Of a stretch of 64,000 nt of DNA, positions 8,745 to 17,393 are shown piece by piece. Below the pieces are notes generated by a model. It was not told the DNA's origin. It saw nothing but the letters and a program-made list of their open reading frames with translations, and ran no database searches. The translations under genes were made by a program, and so were the position numbers. The stretch lies in assembly GCA_016709145.1 (NCBI GenBank), contig JADJEK010000001.1:806001-870000 (forward strand), in the 5' to 3' direction. The stretch is from Planctomycetota bacterium (GTDB lineage Bacteria > Planctomycetota > B15-G4 > JADJEK01). How positions within the stretch are numbered: the stretch's first letter is position 1; every line of letters starts with the position of its first letter.

Positions 8745-8862
8745 CGCTGCGCCGCTGAGGCAAGCGCGTGGGTCGCACGACGTGCGAAATCGCCGCCGAA
8801 CGCGGCCTTCACGAACCGACGGGCCGTGGAGTAACGTGCCGCATTCGAAAGCGCACCGCCCC

Positions 8863-9210
8863 ATGCTCGTCTCCAAAGCCTTCACGTTCGACGCCGCGCA
8901 CCTGTTGCCGTACTACGACGGTGACTGCCGCAATCTCCATGGCCACACGTATCGCCTCGTCGTCACGATCGACGCACCGGTACAGAAGGACGGTCTGGCG
9001 ATGGACTTCGCGATCCTCAAGCAGATCGTGAAGGACAAGGTCGTCGAGCGACTCGACCACACGTACCTGAACGACCTGCTCGAGAACCCGTCCGCCGAGA
9101 ACGTCGTCCTCTGGATCTGGAACGAGCTGAAGGACGCGCTGCCGGCGAAGCTCCATCAACTGGAGTTGGCCGAAACACCGTCGTCGTGGGTCGTCTATCG
9201 CGGCGAGTGA
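8863..9210 (+). CDS. queD: 6-carboxytetrahydropterin synthase (QueD/6-pyruvoyltetrahydropterin synthase family)
   Basis: A 115-residue QueD-family enzyme. Zinc-binding histidines appear in FDAAHLL and NLHGHTY. The catalytic cysteine is in YDGDCRN, nine residues after the first histidine. The conserved PSAEN motif and a LDHTYLND segment complete the signature. Length matches bacterial QueD. The ATG at 8863 aligns with the family start; upstream in-frame sequence is unlike the family. Adjacent folE supplies its substrate, so a role in queuosine or another 7-deazapurine is likely. queC and queE are not in the window. Confidence 0.92.
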   Translation: MLVSKAFTFDAAHLLPYYDGDCRNLHGHTYRLVVTIDAPVQKDGLAMDFAILKQIVKDKVVERLDHTYLNDLLENPSAENVVLWIWNELKDALPAKLHQLELAETPSSWVVYRGE

Positions 9211-9310
9211 GGCAGCGCCGGAGCGCGAAGAGCGGAGTCGCGGCGCACACTCCTCTCGACGTTTGCGCGCTCGTCGGTTGTCATCCCGTCACCTGCGCGG
9301 GAGGAGAACC

Positions 9311-10576
9311 ATGCGTTCGTTCATGTTCGCGTTCGTCGTGGCCGCACTCGCTCGCAGCGCGAGCCCTGGCGTCATCGTCGTCGATGCCGCGCAAGGGCCC
9401 GGGTTCGAGTTCGCGACCGTGGCCCAAGCGATCGATGCCGCCGCCGACGGCGACGTCCTGCTCGTTCGCCAAGGCGTCTACGGCGGCACGTTGCCGATCA
9501 CGATCAACGCGAAGAGCCTCACGATCGTCGCCGACACCGCCGCGAACGTCCTGCTGACCCATCCGCTTCGCATCGTGAACCTCGCGCCGACTCAGTCGGT
9601 CGTGCTGCGCGGTCTGCGGATCGAAACCGCGACCGACGTCACCGACGCGATCGATCTCACGGGCAACCTCGGCACGGTTTGGATCGAGGACACCTCGGTG
9701 ACCGCGTTCGGCGGCCGGGGGGCTCTCTCCCTGTCCGATTCGGCTCATTGCGTCGTGGTGCGATCTGCGGGTACCGGAGGTGTGGCGCCATCGACCGGCA
9801 ACTCGTTCGGTGGTCGGGGATGCTTCGTCCAGGGCTTCGCGTCGACCTCGCACTTGAGCGCGTTCGAGTCCCAATTCGTCGGCGGGAAGGGTCGGAACGG
9901 TGTCCTCAACACCCACGCCGGCAACGGCGGCATCGGCGTGGCCGCCGGACTGGGATCCGCACTGCGTTTCGACGGCGTGACCATCACCGGCGGGCCGGGC
10001 GGCGATCAGACGTTCTCGGGCTTGTTCGGGCCGTTGTTCTCCGGCAACGGTGGCTGGGGCCTGCTGCTGAACCCCGCTTCGCAGGGGCCCACCGGTCCGA
10101 TCACGCTGCGTGACACCACGCTGAGCGGCGGAGCACCGGGAGTCGCGTCGGCGCCGAACTCCGCCACGGGCGCGTTCGGCCAGCCGTTGAGCGACCCGCA
10201 GGGCCTGGTGACGAACTTGCCCGGCTCCTCGGGTCACTACGAAGTCGAATCGCCGGGTCGCGCGGGCCAAAGCGTCCTGCTGACGCTCGCGGGGCAGGCG
10301 AACGACATCGTCTTGTTGTTCGGCGCACCCCGCACCGGCAATCAGCCGATCGAACCGTTCGGCAGTTCCGGTCCGCTGTTGCTGTCGTTGCCGATGACGT
10401 ACCTCGCGACGATTCCGCTCGGACCGAGCGGCGCTCTCGCCGCGCCGGTCGCCATCCCGCAACTCCCCGCCGGCATCGAGGGTGTGACGCTCGTCACGCA
10501 ACCGATCTTCCTGACCGCGGGCGGCCCGCGTTGGGCCGGCGGCAGCGCGATCACGGTGCTCGCGGCGGGGTTCTAG
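9311..10576 (+). CDS. Secreted beta-helix-like protein with lineage C-terminal domain
   Basis: A 421-residue exported protein. The ATG has a GAGGAG site 6 nt upstream. Residues 1 to about 20 form a Sec-type signal peptide. Residues 25-300 resemble right-handed beta-helix repeats (short strands ending in Val/Ile-Ile/Val and Gly turns, with several Gly-Gly-Asn loops). The last 100 residues form a separate domain with Leu/Val-rich strands, ending in a Val-Thr-Gln strand and a glycine-rich hairpin. That domain resembles the ends of the proteins at 56103 and 61519. No catalytic motif is evident. It is likely extracellular or surface-bound; function unknown. Confidence 0.75.
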   Translation: MRSFMFAFVVAALARSASPGVIVVDAAQGPGFEFATVAQAIDAAADGDVLLVRQGVYGGTLPITINAKSLTIVADTAANVLLTHPLRIVNLAPTQSVVLRGLRIETATDVTDAIDLTGNLGTVWIEDTSVTAFGGRGALSLSDSAHCVVVRSAGTGGVAPSTGNSFGGRGCFVQGFASTSHLSAFESQFVGGKGRNGVLNTHAGNGGIGVAAGLGSALRFDGVTITGGPGGDQTFSGLFGPLFSGNGGWGLLLNPASQGPTGPITLRDTTLSGGAPGVASAPNSATGAFGQPLSDPQGLVTNLPGSSGHYEVESPGRAGQSVLLTLAGQANDIVLLFGAPRTGNQPIEPFGSSGPLLLSLPMTYLATIPLGPSGALAAPVAIPQLPAGIEGVTLVTQPIFLTAGGPRWAGGSAITVLAAGF

Positions 10577-10603
10577 CCGCGCAGTCGGCGCGAGGCGGGC
10601 TGC

Positions 10604-10609
10604 TATCCT
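10604..10609 (+). promoter_or_regulatory. Candidate -10 element, leaderless dus gene
   Basis: TATCCT, 9 nt before the ATG of the dihydrouridine synthase gene. At that spacing transcription would start at or within a few bases of the start codon, and no Shine-Dalgarno sequence is present. Confidence 0.45.
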
Positions 10610-10618
10610 CGCGCCTCC

Positions 10619-11818
10619 ATGCTTCCGACGCAGTCCGGCCACATCCGCAGCGCCATCAACCTCGACGTCCAGAACGCCCGCCCCGGTGAGTTCGCGCCGT
10701 TGCGGATCGGACCGCTCGTGGTCGATCCGCCCGTCGTGCTCGCGCCGATGGCGGGCGTCACGAACTCGGCGTTCCGTCGCATCTGTCGTCGTTTCGGCGC
10801 GGGCTTGTACGTCAGCGAGATGATCACGGCGCGCGGCCTGCTCGAGAAGAACCGCAAAACGTGGACGCTCGCGAGCTTCGCGCCCGGGGAATGGCCGCGC
10901 TCGATCCAGCTCTACGGCTCCGATCCGGATCGACTGCGCGAAGCAGCGCGCGTGCTCGCCGCCGAGGGTCACGTCGACCACATCGACATGAACTTCGGCT
11001 GTCCGGTCCGCAAGGTCACCGCGGCCGGCGGCGGCTCCGCGATCCCGGCCCGACCGAAGCTGATGGCGAAGCTCGTGCGCGCTCTCGTCGAAGGAGCCGG
11101 CCACGTGCCGGTCACGATCAAGTTCCGCAAGGGCATCGACGACCGCACGCTGACGTTCATCCGCGCCGGACGCATCGCGGCCGAAGAAGGGTGCAAGGCC
11201 GTCGGACTCCACGCGCGCACCGCCGCGCAGTCGTACTCCGGCGACGCCGACTGGAACGCGATCGGTGAGCTGAAGGCGGCCGTGCCCGAGATCCCCGTGC
11301 TCGGCAACGGCGACGTCTGGGAGGCCCACGACGCGCTGCGCATGATGCGCCAGACGGGCTGCGACGGCGTGATCATCGGCCGCGGCTGCCTCGGTCGGCC
11401 GTGGTTGTTCCGCGATCTCGTCGACGTGTTCGCCGGCCGCGAACCGCAAGAACCACCGCGCCTCGGCGAAATCACGAAGATCCTGCGCGAGCACGCCGTG
11501 CTGCTGTGCGAAGTGTTCGGCGAGTTCCTCGGCGTGTCGCACATGCGTCGCCACGGCGCCTGGTACACGAAGGGTTTTCCGGGCACGAGCGAGTTCCGCC
11601 TGAAGCTGAACCTCGCCAACACGATGGCCGAGGTCGACGCCTTGCTCGCGACGCTCGATCCCGACGCGCCGTTCCCGCCGGCCGCCGCACGCATCAAGCG
11701 CGCGAAGAGCGGCGGCGCACAGAAAGTCTCGCTGCCGCCGCGCTGGCTCGAAGACGCGGAGCAGGACGCCTGCGTCGTCGGAGAAGATGCCGAGGACGAC
11801 GGCGGGGATGGCGGGTGA
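10619..11818 (+). CDS. tRNA-dihydrouridine synthase (Dus family)
   Basis: A 399-residue FMN-dependent tRNA-dihydrouridine synthase. The barrel begins with LAPMAGVTN. The catalytic cysteine lies in NFGCPV, and the phosphate-binding and tRNA-binding parts show GLHARTAAQ and GNGDV. It reduces specific uridines in tRNA D-loops. Overall it is closest to the DusB type, but about 35 extra N-terminal residues and an acidic C-terminal tail (after about 370) are unlike E. coli DusB. The ATG at 10619 is supported by a -10 box positioned for a leaderless message; a shorter start cannot be excluded. A bulged hairpin follows the stop. Confidence 0.9.
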   Translation: MLPTQSGHIRSAINLDVQNARPGEFAPLRIGPLVVDPPVVLAPMAGVTNSAFRRICRRFGAGLYVSEMITARGLLEKNRKTWTLASFAPGEWPRSIQLYGSDPDRLREAARVLAAEGHVDHIDMNFGCPVRKVTAAGGGSAIPARPKLMAKLVRALVEGAGHVPVTIKFRKGIDDRTLTFIRAGRIAAEEGCKAVGLHARTAAQSYSGDADWNAIGELKAAVPEIPVLGNGDVWEAHDALRMMRQTGCDGVIIGRGCLGRPWLFRDLVDVFAGREPQEPPRLGEITKILREHAVLLCEVFGEFLGVSHMRRHGAWYTKGFPGTSEFRLKLNLANTMAEVDALLATLDPDAPFPPAAARIKRAKSGGAQKVSLPPRWLEDAEQDACVVGEDAEDDGGDGG

Positions 11819-11840
11819 GCGCGGGACCGCGCCTCACCCG
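11812..11840 (+). terminator. Bulged hairpin at the end of the dus gene
   Basis: CGGGTGAGCGCGG pairs with CCGCGCCTCACCCG apart from a single-base bulge, overlapping the dus stop codon. There is no T-tract, so it may act as a rho-assisted or imperfect terminator. Confidence 0.4.
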
Positions 11841-11940
11841 ATCGCGTCGAAGAACGCGCGCAGCTTCGCTCCGTCCACCGCGCCTCGAAGACGAACCGAC
11901 TTCGCGCCGACATTGAACCGAATCCGCGCTGGCCGGGGAC

Positions 11941-11946
11941 TAGCCT
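11941..11946 (+). promoter_or_regulatory. Candidate -10 element of the ECF fusion gene
   Basis: TAGCCT ends 6 nt before the ATG at 11953, placing the predicted transcription start at the start codon. There is no Shine-Dalgarno sequence. Confidence 0.4.
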
Positions 11947-11952
11947 CGTGCC

Positions 11953-14898
11953 ATGACCCCCGGACCGGAACACCTGCTCGTCCACGACGAAGCGCTGCGC
12001 AAGCTGGCGCGCCGGCTCGTCGTCGATGCGGCCCGCGCGGACGACGTGGTGCAAGACGCTTGGCTCGCCGCGTTGCGTCGCGACGATTCGACCGTGTCGT
12101 CGTGGGCCGCCTGGCTCTCCGGAACCGTGCGTCGATTGACGCAACGCGCGCAGCGATCCGCCGATCGCCGCGCGAAGCACGAATCGGCCTCGGCGCGCCC
12201 GGAGCCCGCCCCCTCCGCCGCCGATCTCGTCGAACGCGAAGCCGCGCGGCGCCGCGTGATGGACGCGCTGCTCGCGCTGCCCGAGTCGTATCGCATCGCC
12301 GTCGCGCTGCGATACCTCGACGATCTGCCGCCGCGCAAAGTCGCCGCAAGACTCGGCGTCCCGACCGAGACGGCGCGCACGCGCATCAAGCGCGGGCTCG
12401 AATTGTTGCGCGAGCGTGTCGCGTCCGACCACGGCGGAGATCGCCGCGCGTGGGGACTCGCACTGGCGCCGCTCGCCGTGCCGAAGGCAGGCGCCATCGG
12501 CGCCACCCTCGCCACCGCCACGGAGGTCCTGCTCATGAACGTCGCGACCAAAGCGGCCCTCGTCACGCTCGCGTTCGGTGGTGCCGCATGGGTGATGTGG
12601 ATCCTGAACCCACCCACCTCTCCGGCGATCGATGAGGCGCCGACGACGACCGCGAGCGCGAACTCGGACGCGACGCCGTCCGATGGCACCGACTCACGCG
12701 CCGCGGGCACCGAGAGCGACGCCACGCGCGCGCTCGTGACCGCTGCGTCGCCGGAGCCGCCATCGAACGCGACTGCCTCCGCTGCGAAGGGGTCGCTCGC
12801 CGTGCGCGTGCGCTACGCGTCGGACGGAGCTCCCGGCGCCGGCGTCGGCGTCGAGGTCATGAGCTTCTCGAACACCGATCCGTTCGTCACGACGAGCAGC
12901 GCGATCGCGGACCGCGAAGGCGTCGCGCGCTTCGCTGAATTGCCGCCGGGTCGCGCCACGGTGCGCGCCGATCGCGGCAGCGAGATGCAGACGTCGATCG
13001 TCGGCGGTACGAATCCCGAACTCACGTTCGAGCTGGAACCCGGCGCGCTGGTCGAGGGCGTCGTGCTGACGTCGGAGCGCACCCCGTTCGCGGGCGCCGA
13101 GATCTTCATGTCCCTGAACGGTCCGGAAGCACCGGGTTACGTCGTGGGACGCTCGCGCGAGGACGGCTCGTTCTCGGTGCGCGACGTGTCGTCGGCCCAC
13201 TTGATCGGCGCGCGCGCGGCTGGCTACGCACCGTCGACCCTCGCGTTGATCATGGGGATGCATGGCGCGAAACACCGCTTGGAACTCGTCCTGCGCGGTC
13301 GCGGCAGCTCCGTCCTCGGACACGTCGTCGATCTCGACGGTGCACCGATCGCTGGAGCCGACGTCGAAGCGATCGAAGTCGGCAGTGGTGACGCGAACAA
13401 GTGGCTCGACCGCGACGACGGCGCGATGGGGATGCAGTCGATCGGCCAACGCACCAAGACCGCGAGCGACGGCACGTTCACGTTCGACGGGCTCGCGCCG
13501 ACGACGCACCGCATGGTCGCGCGCGCTCGCGACTTCGCCGTCACGAGCACGACCCTCACTCCGTCGGAGGGGGCTCGCCACGAGTGCTCGCTGCAGCTCC
13601 CGCCAAGCCCGATCCTGCGCGGACGAGTCGTCGACTCGGCCGGCGTCGCCGTCGCGGTCGGCTCGGCGCGCGTCGGGAATTGGCCGGAACTCGATGGCGC
13701 GTGGGCCCGATTCGACGCCACCGGCTCGTTCGAACTGAAGACGCTTCCGCTCGGTCCGACGACCGTCGTCGTGTGGCCCGAGAACGAAGCGAAGACCGAA
13801 CGCGTCGTGGACCTCGTCGCGGGGCGCGTGACCGAACTCGAGATCCGTCTGCCGCCGTCGTTCGCGATCCGTGGCCGCGTCGTCGACGTGGCCGATCGTC
13901 CCTGTGCTGGCCTGACCGTGCGCGCTCGCACGATGGCGGCGACGCGCTTCGGCGCCGACCATGAGACCACGACCGCGGAGGACGGCAGCTTCACGTTGCG
14001 CGGATGTCGCGACGAGCCGTACGGCGTCTCCGTGCACACGCCATGGTCGATCTCGGGGCCGGTCGCTCAGAAGCTCGACGTGCGCCCTTCCGGGGACGAA
14101 GTCGTTCTCGTGGTCGATCCGGATGCTCTGTCGACCGGGAGCATCGTGTTCTGTGTCGCCGGGCCCGACGGCCTACCTATCGGTGGCGCACAGGTCGTCC
14201 CACTCCGCGAAGGTGCGGACACGGCGTCCATCCACGCGACCGACCCGACCACGGGATGCATCGCGCTCCAGGGTCTCGTCGTCGGTCGCTACTCGCTGTC
14301 GATCCAAGCGAGTGGCTTCGCCGCGCTGCAGATTCCCGTGCGGCTGCGGAGAGACGAAGTGCTCGACCTCGGCACCATCCGACTCGGTCCACCGGGTTCC
14401 GTGAAAGTCGACGTGACCGGGCCCGGCGCGACCGCCGCGGCGCACGTCGTCGTCGTCGGAGAGAACGGCGAGCGTTACCCCGTCGAGCGTTCGTCGCCGT
14501 CCGGGGCGTTCTCGAGTGTCGCACTACCTGCCGGCCGCTGGACGGTCGTCGTGCACTGCGAGACGGCATACGCACCGCCGATGCCGATCGAGATCCGCGC
14601 AGGTCTCGAAACGGCGATCACGGTCGAGACGCGAGCGGGCATCCAAGTCACGGCGGAGATCGAGGGTCTCACGGCGTTGTCGGGCTCGGCGCGACCCCGC
14701 CTGCTCGTGTGGGCCGCGGACGGTGCGTTGGCCGCCGATCGGTTCGGTTGGCGAGCGGCCGGGCGCGACGACGTTTCATTCGCGCTCGTGCTCCCGCCGG
14801 GCGACTACGCCGCGCAAGCGAGCGTCGACGACGCGACGGACCGCGTGTCGTTCCGAGTGGAGAGCCAGCCGATCTCGGTGCATCTGCGACCTCGCTGA
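11953..14898 (+). CDS. ECF sigma factor fused through a membrane helix to exported carboxypeptidase-regulatory-like repeats
   Basis: A 981-residue single frame. Residues about 8-75 match sigma-70 region 2 (VVQDAWLAAL segment). Residues about 102-154 match region 4, with the ALRYLDDLPPRKVAARLGV helix-turn-helix. One membrane helix lies at about 203-218. The remaining roughly 760 residues are a Thr/Ser-rich linker and about seven beta-sandwich repeats with the pattern 'G.V.D..G.P..GA.V', typical of the carboxypeptidase regulatory-like (CarboxypepD_reg) fold, plus segments with DGSF-T. The layout implies a cytoplasmic sigma factor tethered to an outside sensor or scaffold, with release by proteolysis a plausible mechanism (inferred). 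No separate anti-sigma factor is adjacent. Membrane-tethered ECF fusions are known in Planctomycetota. Confidence 0.85.
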   Translation: MTPGPEHLLVHDEALRKLARRLVVDAARADDVVQDAWLAALRRDDSTVSSWAAWLSGTVRRLTQRAQRSADRRAKHESASARPEPAPSAADLVEREAARRRVMDALLALPESYRIAVALRYLDDLPPRKVAARLGVPTETARTRIKRGLELLRERVASDHGGDRRAWGLALAPLAVPKAGAIGATLATATEVLLMNVATKAALVTLAFGGAAWVMWILNPPTSPAIDEAPTTTASANSDATPSDGTDSRAAGTESDATRALVTAASPEPPSNATASAAKGSLAVRVRYASDGAPGAGVGVEVMSFSNTDPFVTTSSAIADREGVARFAELPPGRATVRADRGSEMQTSIVGGTNPELTFELEPGALVEGVVLTSERTPFAGAEIFMSLNGPEAPGYVVGRSREDGSFSVRDVSSAHLIGARAAGYAPSTLALIMGMHGAKHRLELVLRGRGSSVLGHVVDLDGAPIAGADVEAIEVGSGDANKWLDRDDGAMGMQSIGQRTKTASDGTFTFDGLAPTTHRMVARARDFAVTSTTLTPSEGARHECSLQLPPSPILRGRVVDSAGVAVAVGSARVGNWPELDGAWARFDATGSFELKTLPLGPTTVVVWPENEAKTERVVDLVAGRVTELEIRLPPSFAIRGRVVDVADRPCAGLTVRARTMAATRFGADHETTTAEDGSFTLRGCRDEPYGVSVHTPWSISGPVAQKLDVRPSGDEVVLVVDPDALSTGSIVFCVAGPDGLPIGGAQVVPLREGADTASIHATDPTTGCIALQGLVVGRYSLSIQASGFAALQIPVRLRRDEVLDLGTIRLGPPGSVKVDVTGPGATAAAHVVVVGENGERYPVERSSPSGAFSSVALPAGRWTVVVHCETAYAPPMPIEIRAGLETAITVETRAGIQVTAEIEGLTALSGSARPRLLVWAADGALAADRFGWRAAGRDDVSFALVLPPGDYAAQASVDDATDRVSFRVESQPISVHLRPR

Positions 14899-14938
14899 CC
14901 GAGCGATCGCGTCGATGAAGCGCACCGCCCTCGACGCT

Positions 14939-15559
14939 TCATCGCTCCCAGACGAACACGCTCTCGTCGTGATGGTCGGCGACATCGGGCTCTCCGATGC
15001 GCGCGCGGCATGCTTCCTGCAGCGCCGTGTTCTCGACGTGCACGCGCAACCACACTTCGTCGATCGGCCAATCGCGTTCGATCCACGCGATCACGGCGTC
15101 GAGCAGCGCGGCGTCGCCGCCCTGCGCGTACTCCGAGTCGATGACCCACAGCTCGAGTTCGGCGCGACGTTCCTTCGGTTCCGTCTTGGGCGGATCGAGG
15201 TAGATGCAGCCGACGCATCGCGTCCTGGCCACATCTTGCACCGTGTACGCGTACGCGAGCCTTTCGTCGAACTCGCGGGCGTGGCGCGTGAGGTCCGCAT
15301 GATTCCGCTCGCGCGTCATGTCCTCGCGCGGCCAACCGCCCCACCGCAGCGTGCTCCGCAGTCGCTCACGACTGCCCATGATCGCGGCGAAGTCGGAATC
15401 GGTGTGCTCGGGCCCGAGGCGCTCGAGATGGAAGCGCTCGGTGTCGAGATACGGCGGTGGCGTGAACGCGGGGCTCCAGACCTCGCCTTGCGGTCCGACC
15501 GGAGAGAGCGCGCACCCGACGAGTGCGAGCGCTGCGATGGCGGTGGTGATGCGCTTCAT
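14939..15559 (-). CDS. GNAT-family acetyltransferase with lipoprotein signal
   Basis: A 206-residue protein. The N-terminus is a lipoprotein signal peptide with lipobox LVGC at residues 12-15 or so (MKRITTAIAALALVGCA). The rest matches the GNAT fold of the RimJ/RimL type: it starts TERFHLERLGPEH and has the YTVQD...CVGCIYL core strand and a WIERDWP-containing helix. GNAT enzymes normally use cytoplasmic acetyl-CoA, so a lipid-anchored, exported member is odd. The gene lies 10 nt downstream of nadE on the same strand and is probably co-transcribed. Substrate unknown. Confidence 0.75.
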   Translation of the reverse strand: MKRITTAIAALALVGCALSPVGPQGEVWSPAFTPPPYLDTERFHLERLGPEHTDSDFAAIMGSRERLRSTLRWGGWPREDMTRERNHADLTRHAREFDERLAYAYTVQDVARTRCVGCIYLDPPKTEPKERRAELELWVIDSEYAQGGDAALLDAVIAWIERDWPIDEVWLRVHVENTALQEACRARIGEPDVADHHDESVFVWER

Positions 15560-15569
15560 CGGGAGTCCC

Positions 15570-17222
15570 TCACGTCGATTCGCCGGGCCACGAGATCGGC
15601 ATGCGCCGCCCGACGCCGAACGCGCGCGCCGTGATGCGGATGCCGGGCGCCGCTTGCCGACGCTTGTACTCGCTGATGCGCACGAGTCGCGCGAGCCGTT
15701 CCACCAGCTCGCGGTCGTAACCGCGCGCGACGGCTTCGTCGACTTCGACTTCGTCCTCGACGAGCAGATCCGCGAGCGGACTGACCGCCGCGTAGTCGAA
15801 CGGATCGACTTGGCCAGGGCGCAATTCGGCCGATGGGACTTTGTCGATCGAGTTCTTCGGGATCACGTCGCGCCCCGCCGCGCGATTGACGTGACGCGCG
15901 ATGCCGTAGACGCGCTCCTTGCTGACGTCGGCGAGCACGGTCAGGCCACCGTTCATGTCGCCGTAGAGCGTGCAGTAGCCGAGCGCGACCTCGGTCTTGT
16001 TGCCGGTCGACAGCAGGAGCAGGTTGTGGTGGTTCGAATGCGCCATCAGCAGCGCGCCGCGGATGCGCGCTTGCAAGTTCTCCTCGGTCAGCCCGAGCGG
16101 CTCCGACCCGAGCGACGGCACCAGCGCCGCGAGGTACGCCTGGTGCACGCCTTCGATCGGGATCGTGCGGTACTCGAGGCCGAGGTTCTGCGCGAGGATG
16201 CGCGCGTCGTCCTTGCTGTGGTCGCTCGAGTAGCGCGACGGCATCGAGATGCCGAGCACGTTCTGCGGACCGAGCGCGTGCGCGGCGATCACCGCGACGA
16301 CGGCCGAGTCGATGCCGCCGGAGAGGCCGAGCAACGACTTCTTGAATCCCGTGCGCGCGGCGTAGTCCTTGACCCCACGCACGAGCGCGAGGAACGCCTG
16401 CTCGTCTTCCTCGACCGGATCGTCGGCGACGGCTTGCATCCCGGCGCCACTGACCGCGTCGAGGTCGAACGTGACCAGGGCTTCCTCGAAGCGCGGCGCA
16501 TGCGCGACGACACGCCCTCGACCGTCGATCGCGAGCGAGTCGCCGTCGAACACGAGTTCACCTTCGTAGCCGTCCTCGGCGCCGACTTGATTCACGTAGA
16601 CGATCGGCTTGCCGCAGTGATCGATGTGCCGGCGCAGCAAGCGGCGGCGCTCCTCGCCCTTGCCGATGTGGAACGGCGACGCCGAGACGTTGACGATGAC
16701 GTCGGCTCCGGCCGCGACGATGCGCGAGGTCACCTTGGTCTCGTAGTACGTGTCCCACAGGTCTTCGCAGATCTCGAGGCCGATGCGGACGCCGTCGACC
16801 TCGACGACCGTCACGCCGGAGCCCGGCGCGAAGTAGCGCCGCTCGAAGAAGACGTCGTACTCGGGCAGCAGGTTCTTGCGGTGGACCGCGAGGATCTTGC
16901 CGTCCTTGACCAGCGCGGCGGCGTTGTAGACCAACGACCGCCCGTCGCCGCCGAAGCGCGCGGGATCCTGATCGATGAAGCCGACCACGGCCGCGATCCC
17001 GCTGGCTTCGCGCGCGATGCGCTCGAGAGCTTCCCGTTGTTTCTTCAGCAAGGTCGGGCGATACACGAGGTCGAGCAACGGATAGCCGACCAGCGCCATC
17101 TCGGGGAACACCACGAGTTGCGCTCCGGCAGCCTTGGCTCGACGGATATGCTCCGCGACCTTCGTCTCGTTGGCCGCGACACCGCCGACGACGGTGTCGA
17201 TCTGAGCCATCGCGATGCGCAC
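15570..17222 (-). CDS. nadE: Glutamine-dependent NAD+ synthetase
   Basis: A 550-residue two-domain enzyme. The N-terminal nitrilase-like glutaminase (about residues 1-265) shows the catalytic triad: Glu in FPEMALVGYP, Lys in HRKNLLPEY and Cys in GLEICEDLWD. The C-terminal synthetase domain has the ATP pyrophosphatase loop SGGIDSA at about 296-302. It amidates nicotinic acid adenine dinucleotide to NAD+ using glutamine. The start is a GTG with GAGGAGG upstream; MRIAMAQID matches the family N-terminus. A 171-bp region separates it from the divergent secreted-protein gene at 17394, and the GNAT gene follows closely. Confidence 0.96.
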   Translation of the reverse strand: MRIAMAQIDTVVGGVAANETKVAEHIRRAKAAGAQLVVFPEMALVGYPLLDLVYRPTLLKKQREALERIAREASGIAAVVGFIDQDPARFGGDGRSLVYNAAALVKDGKILAVHRKNLLPEYDVFFERRYFAPGSGVTVVEVDGVRIGLEICEDLWDTYYETKVTSRIVAAGADVIVNVSASPFHIGKGEERRRLLRRHIDHCGKPIVYVNQVGAEDGYEGELVFDGDSLAIDGRGRVVAHAPRFEEALVTFDLDAVSGAGMQAVADDPVEEDEQAFLALVRGVKDYAARTGFKKSLLGLSGGIDSAVVAVIAAHALGPQNVLGISMPSRYSSDHSKDDARILAQNLGLEYRTIPIEGVHQAYLAALVPSLGSEPLGLTEENLQARIRGALLMAHSNHHNLLLLSTGNKTEVALGYCTLYGDMNGGLTVLADVSKERVYGIARHVNRAAGRDVIPKNSIDKVPSAELRPGQVDPFDYAAVSPLADLLVEDEVEVDEAVARGYDRELVERLARLVRISEYKRRQAAPGIRITARAFGVGRRMPISWPGEST

Positions 17223-17393
17223 AGCTACGTCCTCCTCGCTCGATGTCCGGTTCGTTGGGAAGACAGCGTCGCGTGCGACGAAACGCGTCTCCGGCGAGCC
17301 CGACTCCTAACAGCCTGATGAAGCTGTCCGTTGAGCCTGGCGAGTCCGCTGTACGGGTCGAGCTTCGATCGGAAATCTACGGTACGACAATCG

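Noticed and set aside
9281..11554. Long minus-strand open frame opposite the secreted protein and the dus gene
   Set aside because: Both sense genes have clear starts and family motifs; the antisense product is low-complexity Arg/Glu/Asp/Ala-rich.
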